Of a DNA stretch of 64,000 bases, positions 51,157 through 59,855 are shown one piece after another (position 1 is the first letter of the stretch; each line of letters opens with the position of its first letter). Source of the DNA: Pseudomonadota bacterium (GTDB taxonomy: Bacteria; Pseudomonadota; Gammaproteobacteria; Burkholderiales; Thiobacteraceae); the NCBI GenBank assembly GCA_021812385.1, contig JAKANO010000003.1, positions 237,339 to 301,338 on the forward strand. The letters run 5' to 3'. The translations under genes were made by a program, and so were the position numbers. The notes below the pieces were generated by a model. That model saw only the letters and a program-made list of their open reading frames with translations, searched no databases and was not told the DNA's origin.

Positions 51157-51990
51157 CTACAGACCTAGGCGCTGCCAAATGGTAGAAGTAGAACCTGCTT
51201 GATTCAAAGTGTAGAAATGCAGGCCCGGGGCGCCGCCTTGCAGCAGGCGGTCGCACAGGTCGGTGACCACATCCAGGCCGAAGGCGCGAATGGCGTCCAA
51301 ATCGTCGCCGTAACCCTCCAGGCGCTTGCGAATCCAGCGCGGGATTTCCGCGCCGCAGGCGTCGGAAAAACGCGCCAGTTGCGTCGAGTTGGTGATGGGC
51401 ATGATGCCCGGCACGATGGGAATCTGTACGCCGAGCGCCTGGCAGTCGTCGACGAAGCGGAAGTAAGCATCGGCGTTATAAAAATATTGCGTAATGGCCG
51501 CGCTGGCGCCGGCTTGCACCTTGCGCACAAAGGCATTCAAATCGTCTTGGGCACTTTTTGCCTGCGGATGAAATTCAGGATAGGCCGCGACTTCAATGCG
51601 GAACCAGTCGCCCGTTTCCTGGCGGATGAATTCCACGAGTTCGTTGGCGTAACGGAACTCACCCGTTTCGGCCATGCCGGAAGGCAGGTCACCGCGCAAG
51701 GCGACGATGTGCCGGATGCCGTGTGACTTGTAGGTGTTGAGAATCTCGCGGATATTTTCCTTGGTCGACCCAACGCAAGAAAGATGCGGTGCAGCCGCCA
51801 GTCCTTCGCCCTGGATTTCCAGTACGGTTTCCAAGGTACGGTCGCGCGTCGAGCCGCCGGCGCCGAAGGTGCAGGAAAAAAATTCCGGCTTGAATTGCGC
51901 CAGTTGCTTGCGCGTGGCGCGCAGTTTTTCCACGCCCTCGGAAGTCTTGGGCGGGAAGAATTCGAAACTGAAGGTGCGCTGGATATTCAT
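51157..51990 (-). CDS. metF: Methylenetetrahydrofolate reductase
   Basis: FAD enzyme reducing 5,10-methylene- to 5-methyl-tetrahydrofolate for methionine synthesis. 277 residues, TIM barrel. Family motifs: SFEFFPPKTSEGVEKLRATR, TFGAGGSTRDRTLE, HLSCVGSTKENIREIL, VALRGDLPSGM, AAITQYFYNADAYFRFVDDC and PGIMPITNSTQL. Last gene of the metK-ahcY-metF unit and separated from ahcY by repeat copy D. Confidence 0.95.
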   Translation of the reverse strand: MNIQRTFSFEFFPPKTSEGVEKLRATRKQLAQFKPEFFSCTFGAGGSTRDRTLETVLEIQGEGLAAAPHLSCVGSTKENIREILNTYKSHGIRHIVALRGDLPSGMAETGEFRYANELVEFIRQETGDWFRIEVAAYPEFHPQAKSAQDDLNAFVRKVQAGASAAITQYFYNADAYFRFVDDCQALGVQIPIVPGIMPITNSTQLARFSDACGAEIPRWIRKRLEGYGDDLDAIRAFGLDVVTDLCDRLLQGGAPGLHFYTLNQAGSTSTIWQRLGL

Positions 51991-52000
51991 ATCAAAACCT

Positions 52001-52067
52001 AACCGCAGAGACGCGGAGGCGCAGAGAACATCTGCCTTTCCTCCGCGCCTCTGCGCCTCTGCGGTTT
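52001..52067. repeat. Multi-core palindromic element, copy D (GCAGAG/GCGGAG cores)
   Basis: Left arm 52001-52028 and right arm 52037-52067 each hold three cores at eight-base spacing; the loop is very short (eight bases). It is the tightest and best-matching copy. It lies eight bases after the ahcY stop and ten bases before the metF start. Confidence 0.9.
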
Positions 52068-52075
52068 AAGAGAAA

Positions 52076-53491
52076 TTAATAACGATAGTGGTTGGGCTTG
52101 TACGGACCGTTTTTCGGCACGCCGATGTAAGCGGCTTGCGTGTCGGACAGCTCGGTCAGGTGCGCGCCGATTTTTTTCAGGTGCAGGCGCGCGACTTTTT
52201 CGTCCAAATGCTTGGGCAGCACATACACGCCCACCGGGTAGTCGGCAGTGTGGTTGAACAGCTCGATTTGCGCGATGGTCTGGTTGGAGAAGGAAGCCGA
52301 CATCACGAAGCTCGGGTGCCCGGTGGCGCAGCCCAGGTTCACCAAGCGTCCCTTGGCGAGCACGATGATGCGCTTGCCGTCCGGGAAGATGATATGGTCG
52401 ACCTGCGGCTTGATTTCTTCCCATTCATATTTTTCCACCGAGGCAATGTCGATTTCGGAATCGAAGTGGCCGATATTGCACACAATCGACTGGTCTTTCA
52501 TCTTGATCATGTGATCGTGGTTGATGACGTGCACATTGCCGGTGGCGGTGACGAAGATGTCGCCCTTGTCGGCGGCCTCGTCCATGGTCACCACGCGATA
52601 GCCTTCCATGGCCGCTTGCAGCGCGCAGATCGGGTCGATTTCCGTGACCCACACCGTGGCGCCCATGCCGCGGAACGCCTGCGCGCAGCCCTTGCCCACG
52701 TCGCCGTAGCCCAACACCACGCACACCTTGCCGGCGATCATCACGTCGGTGGCGCGCTTGATGCCGTCGAGCAGCGATTCGCGGCAGCCGTACAGATTGT
52801 CGAACTTGGATTTGGTGACGGAATCGTTGACGTTGATGGCGGGGAATTTCAGTTTGCCTTCCTCGAACATCTGGTACAGGCGATGCACGCCGGTGGTGGT
52901 TTCCTCGGTCACGCCCTTGATGTGGCCGATGCGCGCCGAGTACCAGCCGGGCTGGGTCGCCAGGCATTTTTTGATGGCGGCGAACAGCACGCGCTCTTCT
53001 TCGCAGGTGGGGTTGGCAAGCACGGAAATATCGCTCTCGGCGCGCACGCCCAGATGCAGCAGTAGCGTGGCGTCGCCGCCGTCGTCCAGGATCATGTTGG
53101 AGAATTGGCCGTTCGGCCATTCAAAAATCTTGTGGGTGTATTCCCAATATTCTTCCAGGGACTCGCCCTTGTAGGCGAACACCGGAATCTGCTCGGCGGC
53201 GATGGCGGCGGCGGCGTGGTCTTGCGTCGAGTAAATATTGCACGAAGCCCAGCGCACTTGCGCGCCCAGCGCGGTCAGCGTCTCGATCAGCACGGCGGTC
53301 TGGATGGTCATGTGCAGCGAGCCGGTAATGCGCGCGCCTTTGAGCGGCTGCTGGGCCTTGAATTCCTCGCGAATCGCCATCAGGCCGGGCATTTCAGTCT
53401 CGGCGATGCGGATTTCCTTGCGGCCCCAATCGGCCAAGGACAGATCGGCGACTTTATAGTCGGTGAAATTGGGATTTAAAACAGCGCTCAT
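52076..53491 (-). CDS. ahcY: S-adenosyl-L-homocysteine hydrolase
   Basis: Hydrolyses S-adenosylhomocysteine to adenosine and homocysteine with bound NAD, the SAM-cycle step that relieves product inhibition of methyltransferases. Start at 53491 ([20 protein letters not shown]) gives 471 residues. The open frame continues upstream through the riboswitch and is not used. Motifs: [20 protein letters not shown] (NAD), [20 protein letters not shown], and the C-terminal [11 protein letters not shown] with the conserved Lys-Tyr pair. The leader carries an SAH riboswitch. Confidence 0.97.
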   Translation of the reverse strand: MSAVLNPNFTDYKVADLSLADWGRKEIRIAETEMPGLMAIREEFKAQQPLKGARITGSLHMTIQTAVLIETLTALGAQVRWASCNIYSTQDHAAAAIAAEQIPVFAYKGESLEEYWEYTHKIFEWPNGQFSNMILDDGGDATLLLHLGVRAESDISVLANPTCEEERVLFAAIKKCLATQPGWYSARIGHIKGVTEETTTGVHRLYQMFEEGKLKFPAINVNDSVTKSKFDNLYGCRESLLDGIKRATDVMIAGKVCVVLGYGDVGKGCAQAFRGMGATVWVTEIDPICALQAAMEGYRVVTMDEAADKGDIFVTATGNVHVINHDHMIKMKDQSIVCNIGHFDSEIDIASVEKYEWEEIKPQVDHIIFPDGKRIIVLAKGRLVNLGCATGHPSFVMSASFSNQTIAQIELFNHTADYPVGVYVLPKHLDEKVARLHLKKIGAHLTELSDTQAAYIGVPKNGPYKPNHYRY

Positions 53492-53511
53492 GGCAACTCC
53501 ATTCATGGTCA

Positions 53512-53590
53512 ATGAATAGGCGCCGTTGTTACTGAGCCACTCCACCGAGCCTGACGAGATTGAACTCGCTGCAGCGCCCCTCGGAGGTGT
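53512..53590 (-). promoter_or_regulatory. SAH (S-adenosylhomocysteine) riboswitch
   Basis: Read on the minus strand, the leader shows CCTCCGAGGGGCGCTGC (53587-53571), then CGAGTTCAATCTCG, CAGGCTCGG, and ACGGCGCC (53526-53519). The CCGAG/CTCGG stem, the GAGGNGCGCTGC block and the 3' GGCGC pairing with GCGCT form the conserved SAH-I riboswitch core. It sits 20 bases before the ahcY ATG. SAH binding should raise ahcY (and metF) expression. Confidence 0.93.
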
Positions 53591-53615
53591 GGGGATAATC
53601 AAAAATACAAAATCT

Positions 53616-53690
53616 TTAACCGCGAAGGACGCGAAGTAACGCAAAGGAATTCAAAAAAGTATGGTTTTCCTTCGCGAACCTTTGCGGTGA
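53616..53690. repeat. Multi-core palindromic element, copy E (GCGAAG cores)
   Basis: Left arm 53617-53649 has ACC then GCGAAG, GCGAAG and GCAAAG at nine- and ten-base spacing. Right arm 53665-53690 has two to three matching cores and ends GGTGA. It lies four bases after the metK stop, upstream of the riboswitch. Confidence 0.8.
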
Positions 53691-53694
53691 AAAA

Positions 53695-54855
53695 CTAAAT
53701 CCCCGCGTCGGCTTTCAGCGCCTCCGCCTTGTCCGTGGCCTCCCACGTAAAGTCCGGCTCGTCGCGGCCGAAGTGCCCGTAGCTCGCGGTGCGCGTGTAG
53801 ATCGGGCGCAGCAGATTGAGCGCCTGGATAATGCCTTTGGGCCGCAGGTCGAAATGTTTTTCGATCAGGTTCACGATTTTTTCGTCCGATATTTTGCCGG
53901 TGCCGAAGGTGTTGACCATCAGCGATACCGGCTTGGCCACGCCGATGGCGTAGGCCACTTGCACTTGGCACTTGCTGGCGAGGCCGGCGGCGACGATGTT
54001 TTTCGCCACATAGCGCCCGGCATAGGCGGCCGAACGATCGACTTTCGACGGGTCCTTGCCGGAGAAAGCGCCGCCGCCATGCGGCGCTGCGCCACCATAA
54101 GTGTCGACAATAATCTTGCGGCCGGTCAAACCGGCATCGCCCATCGGGCCGCCGATGACGAAGCGGCCGGTGGGGTTGATCAGGTAGCGCGTTTCTTTGC
54201 GCATGGCTTCCGGAATGATGGGCTTGATGATTTCCTCGATCACCGCTTCCGACAGTACCGCGTGCGAGACTTCCGGATGATGCTGGGTCGAGACCACTAC
54301 GGTATCCACGCTGACCGGCTTGCCATCTACGTAGCGAATGGTGACCTGGGATTTCGCATCGGGGCGCAGCCAGGGCAGGCGGCCATCCTTGCGTAAGTCG
54401 GCTTGACGCTCCATCAAGCGGTGTGCGTAGTGGATCGGCATCGGCATCAGTTGCGGGGTTTCGTCCACCGCATAGCCGAACATCAGGCCTTGGTCGCCCG
54501 CACCTTGGTCCAAGAACATGCCTTCGCCTTCGTTGACGCCCATGGCGATGTCCTGCGATTGTTTGCCCAGGCTCACCATCACCGCGCAAGTTTTGTAGTC
54601 GAAGCCGATTTCCGAACTGTCGTAGCCGATGCGCTTAATGGTATTGCGCGCGACTTGGTTGAAATCCACGATGGCATTGGTAGTGATCTCGCCCGCCACG
54701 ACTACTAGACCGGTGGTACATAGCGTTTCGCACGCTACCCGGGAGTGCGGGTCCTGGGTTAAGATGGCGTCCAAAATGGAGTCGGAAATTTGATCCGATA
54801 CTTTGTCCGGATGGCCTTCGGAAACCGATTCCGACGTAAACAGAAATTCGTTCAT
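53695..54855 (-). CDS. metK: S-adenosylmethionine synthetase
   Basis: Makes S-adenosylmethionine from methionine and ATP. 386 residues, full length. Motifs: [20 protein letters not shown] at the start, [31 protein letters not shown], and the [11 protein letters not shown] end. Metal and ATP-binding His and Asp are in SEGHPDK. Head of the metK-ahcY-metF unit: methionine to SAM, SAH removal, then methyl-folate for remethylation. Confidence 0.98.
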   Translation of the reverse strand: MNEFLFTSESVSEGHPDKVSDQISDSILDAILTQDPHSRVACETLCTTGLVVVAGEITTNAIVDFNQVARNTIKRIGYDSSEIGFDYKTCAVMVSLGKQSQDIAMGVNEGEGMFLDQGAGDQGLMFGYAVDETPQLMPMPIHYAHRLMERQADLRKDGRLPWLRPDAKSQVTIRYVDGKPVSVDTVVVSTQHHPEVSHAVLSEAVIEEIIKPIIPEAMRKETRYLINPTGRFVIGGPMGDAGLTGRKIIVDTYGGAAPHGGGAFSGKDPSKVDRSAAYAGRYVAKNIVAAGLASKCQVQVAYAIGVAKPVSLMVNTFGTGKISDEKIVNLIEKHFDLRPKGIIQALNLLRPIYTRTASYGHFGRDEPDFTWEATDKAEALKADAGI

Positions 54856-54940
54856 TTCGCCTCTATTTCATTATCAATAGTCTAAACAGCCGCACAGGAT
54901 ACCAAAGCTTGGCTAAACCAGAAAGACATGTGATTTTTCC

Positions 54941-55813
54941 ATGACGGTGATCGCGCGCTTATTTGCCCTTATACCATTAAGGTGGATGCACTTCCTGGGC
55001 GCGCTGATGGGGCGGCTGATCTATTGGGCCGATGCCCGCTATGCGCAGCGCATGCGTGAAAACCTGCAGTCGAGCGGCATTGCCACCGAGCCTGCCGCGT
55101 TTCAGCGTTTGTTGCAGCGCAGCATTGCTGCGGCCGGCAAAGCCTTTTTGGAAATCTTCGTGATTTGGTTCCGCCCCGAGGCCGAGGTGCTGAAATTGGT
55201 GCGTGAGGTGCAGGGTTGGGAGCATGTCGAAGCCGCGCGCGCGGCCGGTAAAGGGATGTTGTTGCTCACACCGCATCTGGGTTGCTTCGAAATTGCCGGC
55301 TTATATAGTGGCTCGCGATTCCCCTTCACCGAACTGTATCGCCCGCCCAAGTTCGCCTGGTTGGAGCCATGGATGCGTGCCGGTCGTGCGCGCGGTCATA
55401 TCGAGTTGGCCACCACGGATTATGCCGGGGTGAAAAAATTGCTCGCGGCCTTGCGGCGCGGCGAAGCGATTGGCGCCTTGCCGGATCAAGTGCCCAGTCA
55501 GGGCGACGGCGCGTGGGCGGATTTTTTCGGGCGACCGGCTTACACCATGACGCTGATGGCGCGTTTGCAGCAAAAGACCGGCGCGGCGATTATTTGCTTT
55601 TACGCGCGACGCCTCGAACAGGGGCGCGGCTATGCGATTCGCTATATGCCGCCATTACCCCCCTTAAGCGAAAATCCCGAACAGGCCGCGCGCCAAATCA
55701 ACGCCGCGCTGGAAGCGCTTATCCGTGATTGTCCCGAGCAGTATCTATGGAGTTACAACCGCTACAAGGGCACGCCGCCCGCGGGCGCAGTGCATTCACC
55801 GAGAGCTACATGA
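54941..55813 (+). CDS. LpxL-family lipid A acyltransferase (first)
   Basis: Inner-membrane enzyme adding a secondary acyl chain to the lipid A precursor or a related glycolipid. 290 residues with an N-terminal membrane anchor (LFALIPLRWMHFLGALMGRL). The acyltransferase motif HX4E appears as HLGCFE in MLLLTPHLGCFEIAG; then ELYRPPKF, GAIGALPDQVPSQGDGAW and NRYKGTP near the end. The stop overlaps the next gene (ATGA), so the two are translationally coupled. Confidence 0.9.
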   Translation: MTVIARLFALIPLRWMHFLGALMGRLIYWADARYAQRMRENLQSSGIATEPAAFQRLLQRSIAAAGKAFLEIFVIWFRPEAEVLKLVREVQGWEHVEAARAAGKGMLLLTPHLGCFEIAGLYSGSRFPFTELYRPPKFAWLEPWMRAGRARGHIELATTDYAGVKKLLAALRRGEAIGALPDQVPSQGDGAWADFFGRPAYTMTLMARLQQKTGAAIICFYARRLEQGRGYAIRYMPPLPPLSENPEQAARQINAALEALIRDCPEQYLWSYNRYKGTPPAGAVHSPRAT

Positions 55814-56679
55814 TCTATCTGGGCATCTTTATTTTCTGGCTGTTGCATTTTTTGCCGCTGCCCTTGCTTGCGCTCATCGGCCAGGGCTTGGGCATGTTGT
55901 TCTATGCCTTGGGGCGCGAACGGCGCGTCGTGGCGCGGATTAATTTGGGCTTATGTTTTCCCGAGCTAAGCGATGCGGCGCGCGAGCGTTTGGTGCGGCA
56001 GCATTTTCGCGCCTTTGGGCGCAGCATAGTGGAGCGCGGTATTTCATGGTGGTCGCGCGGCGCACGCATACGGCGCTTGGTGCGCGTCGAGGGGATACAA
56101 AATTTACAAGCCTGGCAAGGCAAGCCGGTCATCATGCTCGCACCGCATTTTGTCGGACTGGACATGGGCGGCTCGCGCGTCGCGATGGATTTTCATGCCG
56201 CTTCGATGTACAGCCAGCAAAAAAATCCGGTGCTGGATAAATTGCTGTTGCACGGGCGGCAACGCTTTAATGCGCCGTATCTGTTTTCGCGCCAGGATAA
56301 TGTGCGCAGCGTGGTCAAAGTGATGCGCCGTGGCATCCCTTTTTATTATTTGCCGGATATGGATTTCGGGCCGCGCGATTCGATTTTCGTGCCGTTTTTT
56401 GGCGTGCCGACGGCAACCATCACCGGCGTCTCGCGCTTGGCGCGACTCGCCGGCGCGGTGGTCGTGCCGGTGGTGACGCGGCAGTTATCCTGGGGGCGCG
56501 GCTATGTGTTGACCTATTATCCGGCGTGGGAAAATTTTCCGACGCAAGATGTCGTGGCCGACACGCGCCGCGTCAATGCGTTTATCGAAGACCGTGTGCG
56601 CGAGATGCCCGAGCAATACTATTGGCTGCACAAGCGCTTCAAGACGCGGCCCGAGGGCGAGCCAAAATTTTATCCATAA
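55810..56679 (+). CDS. LpxL-family lipid A acyltransferase (second)
   Basis: 289 residues from the ATG at 55810 (MIYLGIFIFWLLHFLPLPLL). Membrane helix at the N-terminus, then the motif HX4D (HFVGLD in MLAPHFVGLDMGGS), RQDNVRSVVKVMRRG, LPDMDFGPRDSIFVPFFGVP and LHKRFKTRPEGEP at the C-terminus. DMDFGP with FVPFFGV is closest to the LpxL/LpxP side. Paired with the previous gene, so the two probably act on the two positions of one lipid. Confidence 0.9.
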   Translation: MIYLGIFIFWLLHFLPLPLLALIGQGLGMLFYALGRERRVVARINLGLCFPELSDAARERLVRQHFRAFGRSIVERGISWWSRGARIRRLVRVEGIQNLQAWQGKPVIMLAPHFVGLDMGGSRVAMDFHAASMYSQQKNPVLDKLLLHGRQRFNAPYLFSRQDNVRSVVKVMRRGIPFYYLPDMDFGPRDSIFVPFFGVPTATITGVSRLARLAGAVVVPVVTRQLSWGRGYVLTYYPAWENFPTQDVVADTRRVNAFIEDRVREMPEQYYWLHKRFKTRPEGEPKFYP

Positions 56680-56853
56680 CGATGGGCTGTCTTGCGCGCT
56701 TGATGCATTCGCGGCGACAAGCGTTGGTTTCCTATCAGAAAATATTTCGAGCGACAAGCAGCGTTTACTAATTTACCTATAGTAGAAAAAACTTTTTTTT
56801 GTCGTAAGCAAGATGCATGCATCAAATTTTATAAAAATGCTTAAAAAAAGCTG

Positions 56854-56881
56854 TTATCACGCATTTTAGTTGTGTTACGAT
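56854..56881 (+). promoter_or_regulatory. Possible promoter of the HU-like gene
   Basis: TTATCA (56854-56859) and TACGAT (56876-56881) are 16 bases apart in a very AT-rich leader; a strong AAGGAGG ribosome-binding site follows at about 56914. The 246-base region before it contains no gene. Confidence 0.3.
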
Positions 56882-56925
56882 TCTTCGCACCTGCAACCCC
56901 AACGTCCCTTTTAAGGAGGAAATAA

Positions 56926-57252
56926 ATGGTCACAAAAAGCAAAGCCGCTCCGGCAGCAAAAGCTCCCACCAAGTCCGAAATCATGGCGCAACTGTCCGCC
57001 GATACCGGCATCAGCAAAAAAGATGCAGGTGCTGTGTTAGCCTCCATGGCTGGCATGATGGGCAAGTCCCTGAAGAAATCCGGCGTGTTCCAATTGCCTG
57101 GTTTGCTCAAAGTTAAAGTCGTGACCAAGCCCGCGACCAAAGCGCGTAAGGGCGTGAACCCCTTCACCGGCGCAGAAATGATGTTCAAAGCTAAGCCAGC
57201 ACGTAAAGTTGTTAAAGTGCTGCCGCTCAAAGCACTGAAAGATATGGTCTAA
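56926..57252 (+). CDS. HU-family DNA-binding protein with basic Ala-rich N-terminus
   Basis: 108 residues. After an Ala/Lys/Pro-rich arm (KSKAAPAAKAPTKSEI) comes an HU/IHF-like fold: MAQLSADTGISKKDAGAVLA (helices), QLPGLLKVKVVTKPATKARK (strands and arm), NPFTGAEMMFKAKPARKVVK and PLKALKDMV. The beta arm lacks the usual Pro63-type tip, and the helical half holds MAGMMGKSLKKSG. Single gene, strong ribosome-binding site. Probably a nucleoid protein paralogue of HU. Confidence 0.85.
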   Translation: MVTKSKAAPAAKAPTKSEIMAQLSADTGISKKDAGAVLASMAGMMGKSLKKSGVFQLPGLLKVKVVTKPATKARKGVNPFTGAEMMFKAKPARKVVKVLPLKALKDMV

Positions 57253-57390
57253 CAATTCTTCGCTTCCGATTGAACTCTCAGTCGGAAGCGAGAATTTCGT
57301 GGTTTCTGCTGGTTTATTTCTGTTTCTCCTTCCCCTGTTTCCACACCCTGCATATGTTCCGCGTTTAGCTGGCTTGAGGCGCGCGCGCTG

Positions 57391-57783
57391 ATGCCGTTCC
57401 AAAATCCTACTGCCGCAGAAATCAAAGCGCTGTTGACGCGCGCGCATACGATCGCCGTGGTGGGCTTATCGCCCAAGCCGAATCGCCCGAGCTACCATGT
57501 CGCCAAGGCGATGCAAGGTTTTGGTTTCCGCATCATTCCGGTGCGTCCGCTCGTGAACGAAGTATTGGGTGAAGCGGCTTATGCCAGCCTGGCGGAAGTG
57601 CCTGGGCCGATTGATTTGGTCGACGCCTTCCGTGCCGCCGAGCATATCGATGCCTTGGTGGATGAGTGCATCCGCTTAAAGTTGCCGGCGCTATGGATTC
57701 AAGAAGGCATCGTTAACGAACCCGCCGCCGAACGCGCGCGGGCGGCGGGTATATTTGGTGGTGATGGATCGTTGTCTTTATAA
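57391..57783 (+). CDS. CoA-binding (YccU-like) protein with frameshifted C-terminus
   Basis: 130-residue Rossmann-fold protein of the CoA-binding/YccU family: TIAVVGLSPKPNRPSYHVAK, GFRIIPVRP, LVDAFRAAEH and LWIQEGIVNEPA. The frame ends AGIFGGDGSLSL. In the +1 frame the conserved YccU ending reads VVMDRCLYKDYVALMS (57758-57808). Removing one T from the TTT at 57754-57756 restores it. So the annotated end is a frameshift, real or a sequencing error. Confidence 0.85.
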   Translation: MPFQNPTAAEIKALLTRAHTIAVVGLSPKPNRPSYHVAKAMQGFGFRIIPVRPLVNEVLGEAAYASLAEVPGPIDLVDAFRAAEHIDALVDECIRLKLPALWIQEGIVNEPAAERARAAGIFGGDGSLSL

Positions 57784-57788
57784 AGATT

Positions 57789-58802
57789 ATGTTGCGCTTA
57801 TGTCTTAGTCTCGCCTTGTTGCTGTTATCCGTCGCCACGCATGCGGGCGAATTGGAGGACGGCTTGGCTGCCTATCGCAGCAAGGATTACGCGCAGGCCT
57901 TGTTGCTGTTGCAACCGTTGGCCGAGCAGGGCGTGCCTGAAGCGCAGTATGCCTTCGGCCAAATGTATCGACTGGGCCGGGGATTCATCCGGAGCCTGCC
58001 GGAAGCTTTGCCCTGGTTGCAACAATCCGCTGATGCCAATTACCCGCCGGCGCAGATCGCGTTGGGCCAGATGTACGAGTCCGGCGAGGGGGTGAAGCAA
58101 AATTTTGAAACGGCGCAACAATGGTTTCAAAAAGCAGCGGAAAGCGGTAATGCCAAGGCGCAGCTGCACCTTGGCTTGCACTATATCCGCATAGATCCAG
58201 GTCGTGATTTTGCCAAAGCAGCTGTCTGGCTCAAGCTGGCAGCGCAACAGAATGAGGCAGAAGCACAATATTTTCTGGCGCGTTTGCTGCTCGATGGCAA
58301 CGGTGTCGAGAAAGATCCTGCCGAAGCGATGCTCTGGTTTTATCGGGCGGGCGCTCAAGGCCATGCGCCATCGCAGCGTTTTTTGCGGCTATTGAAACAG
58401 GCCGATACGCCCGATCGTGGACTGGCATTGCGCGATCTGCGGCGCCAATTATCGGCGGGCGTGGCGGTGCTGGAGGCCGTGTCGAGTGACGCCGGTTACG
58501 GTTTCGACAAAGCGCACCCGGTCAAAACCGGCCCGGGCTTCGTATCGGAATGGCGCTACCTGAACGCGTTGCGCGGGCCGCATGGCGAGGTGGTGCACTA
58601 CCAGCGTATTGGCGCGTGTTGCGCATTCGAGACAAAAGCCGTCGAGCGCGGCAAAGGCTTCCTCGATCAGTACACGCTTATCTACGAAGGCTTGGATAAA
58701 CCCGTGACGATTTATCTCGACATGTTCGAAGCGCTTTCCTTGCCAGCAGTGCCGCCAGCACCCTTGGGTTTTTCCTTCGTGCGCGAAGCCGCAGCGGATT
58801 GA
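57789..58802 (+). CDS. SEL1-repeat (TPR-like) periplasmic protein
   Basis: 337 residues with a signal peptide (MLRLCLSLALLLLSVATHAG). Four to five SEL1 repeats (AQYAFGQMYRLGRGF; AQIALGQMYESGEGV; AKAQLHLGLHY; AQYFLARLLLDGNGV; PSQRFLRLL) cover about 35-205; the C-terminal 130 residues are of unknown fold. SEL1 proteins are scaffolds for protein interaction, often in envelope processes. The ATG lies within the tail of the frameshifted gene upstream. Confidence 0.82.
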   Translation: MLRLCLSLALLLLSVATHAGELEDGLAAYRSKDYAQALLLLQPLAEQGVPEAQYAFGQMYRLGRGFIRSLPEALPWLQQSADANYPPAQIALGQMYESGEGVKQNFETAQQWFQKAAESGNAKAQLHLGLHYIRIDPGRDFAKAAVWLKLAAQQNEAEAQYFLARLLLDGNGVEKDPAEAMLWFYRAGAQGHAPSQRFLRLLKQADTPDRGLALRDLRRQLSAGVAVLEAVSSDAGYGFDKAHPVKTGPGFVSEWRYLNALRGPHGEVVHYQRIGACCAFETKAVERGKGFLDQYTLIYEGLDKPVTIYLDMFEALSLPAVPPAPLGFSFVREAAAD

Positions 58803-58960
58803 TGCGGATTCTGTAATTTAAACCGTATGCAGTGTGCTTGAACTTGGACTATAGTGCTTAGAGCAATTCTGTTTAACCCAAGCAGCAAGCCATCAGAATT
58901 GCAGTTGTTATGGGTCGTCGGGTTGGCGATTAGGATTCAATTTTTGTAGGAGATCAGCAA

Positions 58961-59344
58961 TTGGGCAAAAAACTCTACGTAGGCAATCTAAGCTACAACG
59001 TCAGCAATAGCGACCTGGAACAGCAATTCGGTGCACATGGCGCGGTACAGTCGGCGCAAATCATTATCGATCGCGATACAGGGCGCTCCAAAGGTTTCGG
59101 CTTTGTCGAAATGGGCAGCGATGCGGAAGCGCAAGCGGCTATTTCCGCCATGAACGGCAAAGAGATGGATGGCCGCGCCATTACCGTGAACGAAGCGCGA
59201 CCACAAACCGCTGGCGGTGGTGGTGGGGGCGGCGGTTTTGGCGGCAAGCGTGGAGGCGGAGGCCGTAGCGGTGGTGGCGGCGGCTATGGCGGCGGAGGCG
59301 GTGGTTATGGCGGTGGCGGCGGCGGTGGCGGACACCGGCGCTAG
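58961..59344 (+). CDS. Glycine-rich RRM RNA-binding protein
   Basis: 127 residues starting at a TTG (58961), with TAGGAGA eight bases upstream; no ATG fits. One RRM domain (about 3-80) with RNP2 (KLYVGNLSY) and RNP1 (GRSKGFGFVEM), then a long Gly/Arg/Tyr tail (GGGGGYGGG units). Similar glycine-rich RRM proteins in cyanobacteria and proteobacteria are often cold-inducible; a long leader (about 100 bases) would suit that. Confidence 0.9.
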   Translation: MGKKLYVGNLSYNVSNSDLEQQFGAHGAVQSAQIIIDRDTGRSKGFGFVEMGSDAEAQAAISAMNGKEMDGRAITVNEARPQTAGGGGGGGGFGGKRGGGGRSGGGGGYGGGGGGYGGGGGGGGHRR

Positions 59345-59402
59345 GCTCAGACGTGTAATCCTGCCGCACTGCAATATTGTGGTGCGGCAAATCAAGGCCA
59401 TC

Positions 59403-59651
59403 ATGAAATACATCATTCTTTTAAGCCTGGCATTTTTTCTTGCGGCTTGCAGCCCCTTGAGCGTTGAAAATTACAACAAGCTCAAGGTTGGCATGTCTTA
59501 CGATGAAGTGAAGCAGATTCTCGGCCCGCCCGCAAAATGCAGCGATGTGCTGGGGGTAAAGCATTGCAGTTGGGGCGATGCGCAACGCCACGTCGACGTC
59601 AATTTCGTGGGCGACCAAGTGCTTATTTTCTCTGCTGAAAACATCCACTAA
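59403..59651 (+). CDS. Small SmpA/OmlA-like lipoprotein
   Basis: 82 residues, MKYIILLSLAFFLAACSPLS: a lipoprotein signal with lipobox LAAC. The body (NYNKLKVGMSYDEVKQILGP; CSWGDAQRHVDVNFVGDQVL) resembles the SmpA/OmlA-like fold where KxxxGMSxxEVxxxLG is the motif. Anchored to the envelope. Function unknown. The 204-base gap after it holds a weak hairpin (GACCGC-CAT-GCGGTC, 59661-59675). Confidence 0.8.
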   Translation: MKYIILLSLAFFLAACSPLSVENYNKLKVGMSYDEVKQILGPPAKCSDVLGVKHCSWGDAQRHVDVNFVGDQVLIFSAENIH

Positions 59652-59717
59652 AAATCCCATGACCGCCATGCGGTCTCTATTGCATCGGTCTAGGCTAGCT
59701 ATTCTGGACAATCTCCG

Positions 59718-59723
59718 TATAAT
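59718..59723 (+). promoter_or_regulatory. -10 box of rhlE with long leader
   Basis: TATAAT at 59718-59723 about 130 bases before the helicase start. The leader holds a perfect 7-bp stem (GTGCGCC/GGCGCAC, 59735-59758) followed by a T-rich stretch, and ends with GCAGGAG. Long structured leaders are usual for cold-induced DEAD-box genes; no -35 is evident. Confidence 0.35.
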
Positions 59724-59855
59724 CCAAAGCTTCCGTGCGCCCAACCAATCAGGCGCACCGGTCGTTTTCTCACTCCCCGATCATATCGATCATTAATTCG
59801 TCTGCCGCGATTGGTGTTGCGCAAAGTGCGCGATAGGCCGCCGCAGGAGTAATGC

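Noticed and set aside
52076..53644. Longer ahcY start at 53644
   Set aside because: The extra 51 codons pass through the SAH riboswitch; the conserved start MSAVLNPNF at 53491 is correct.
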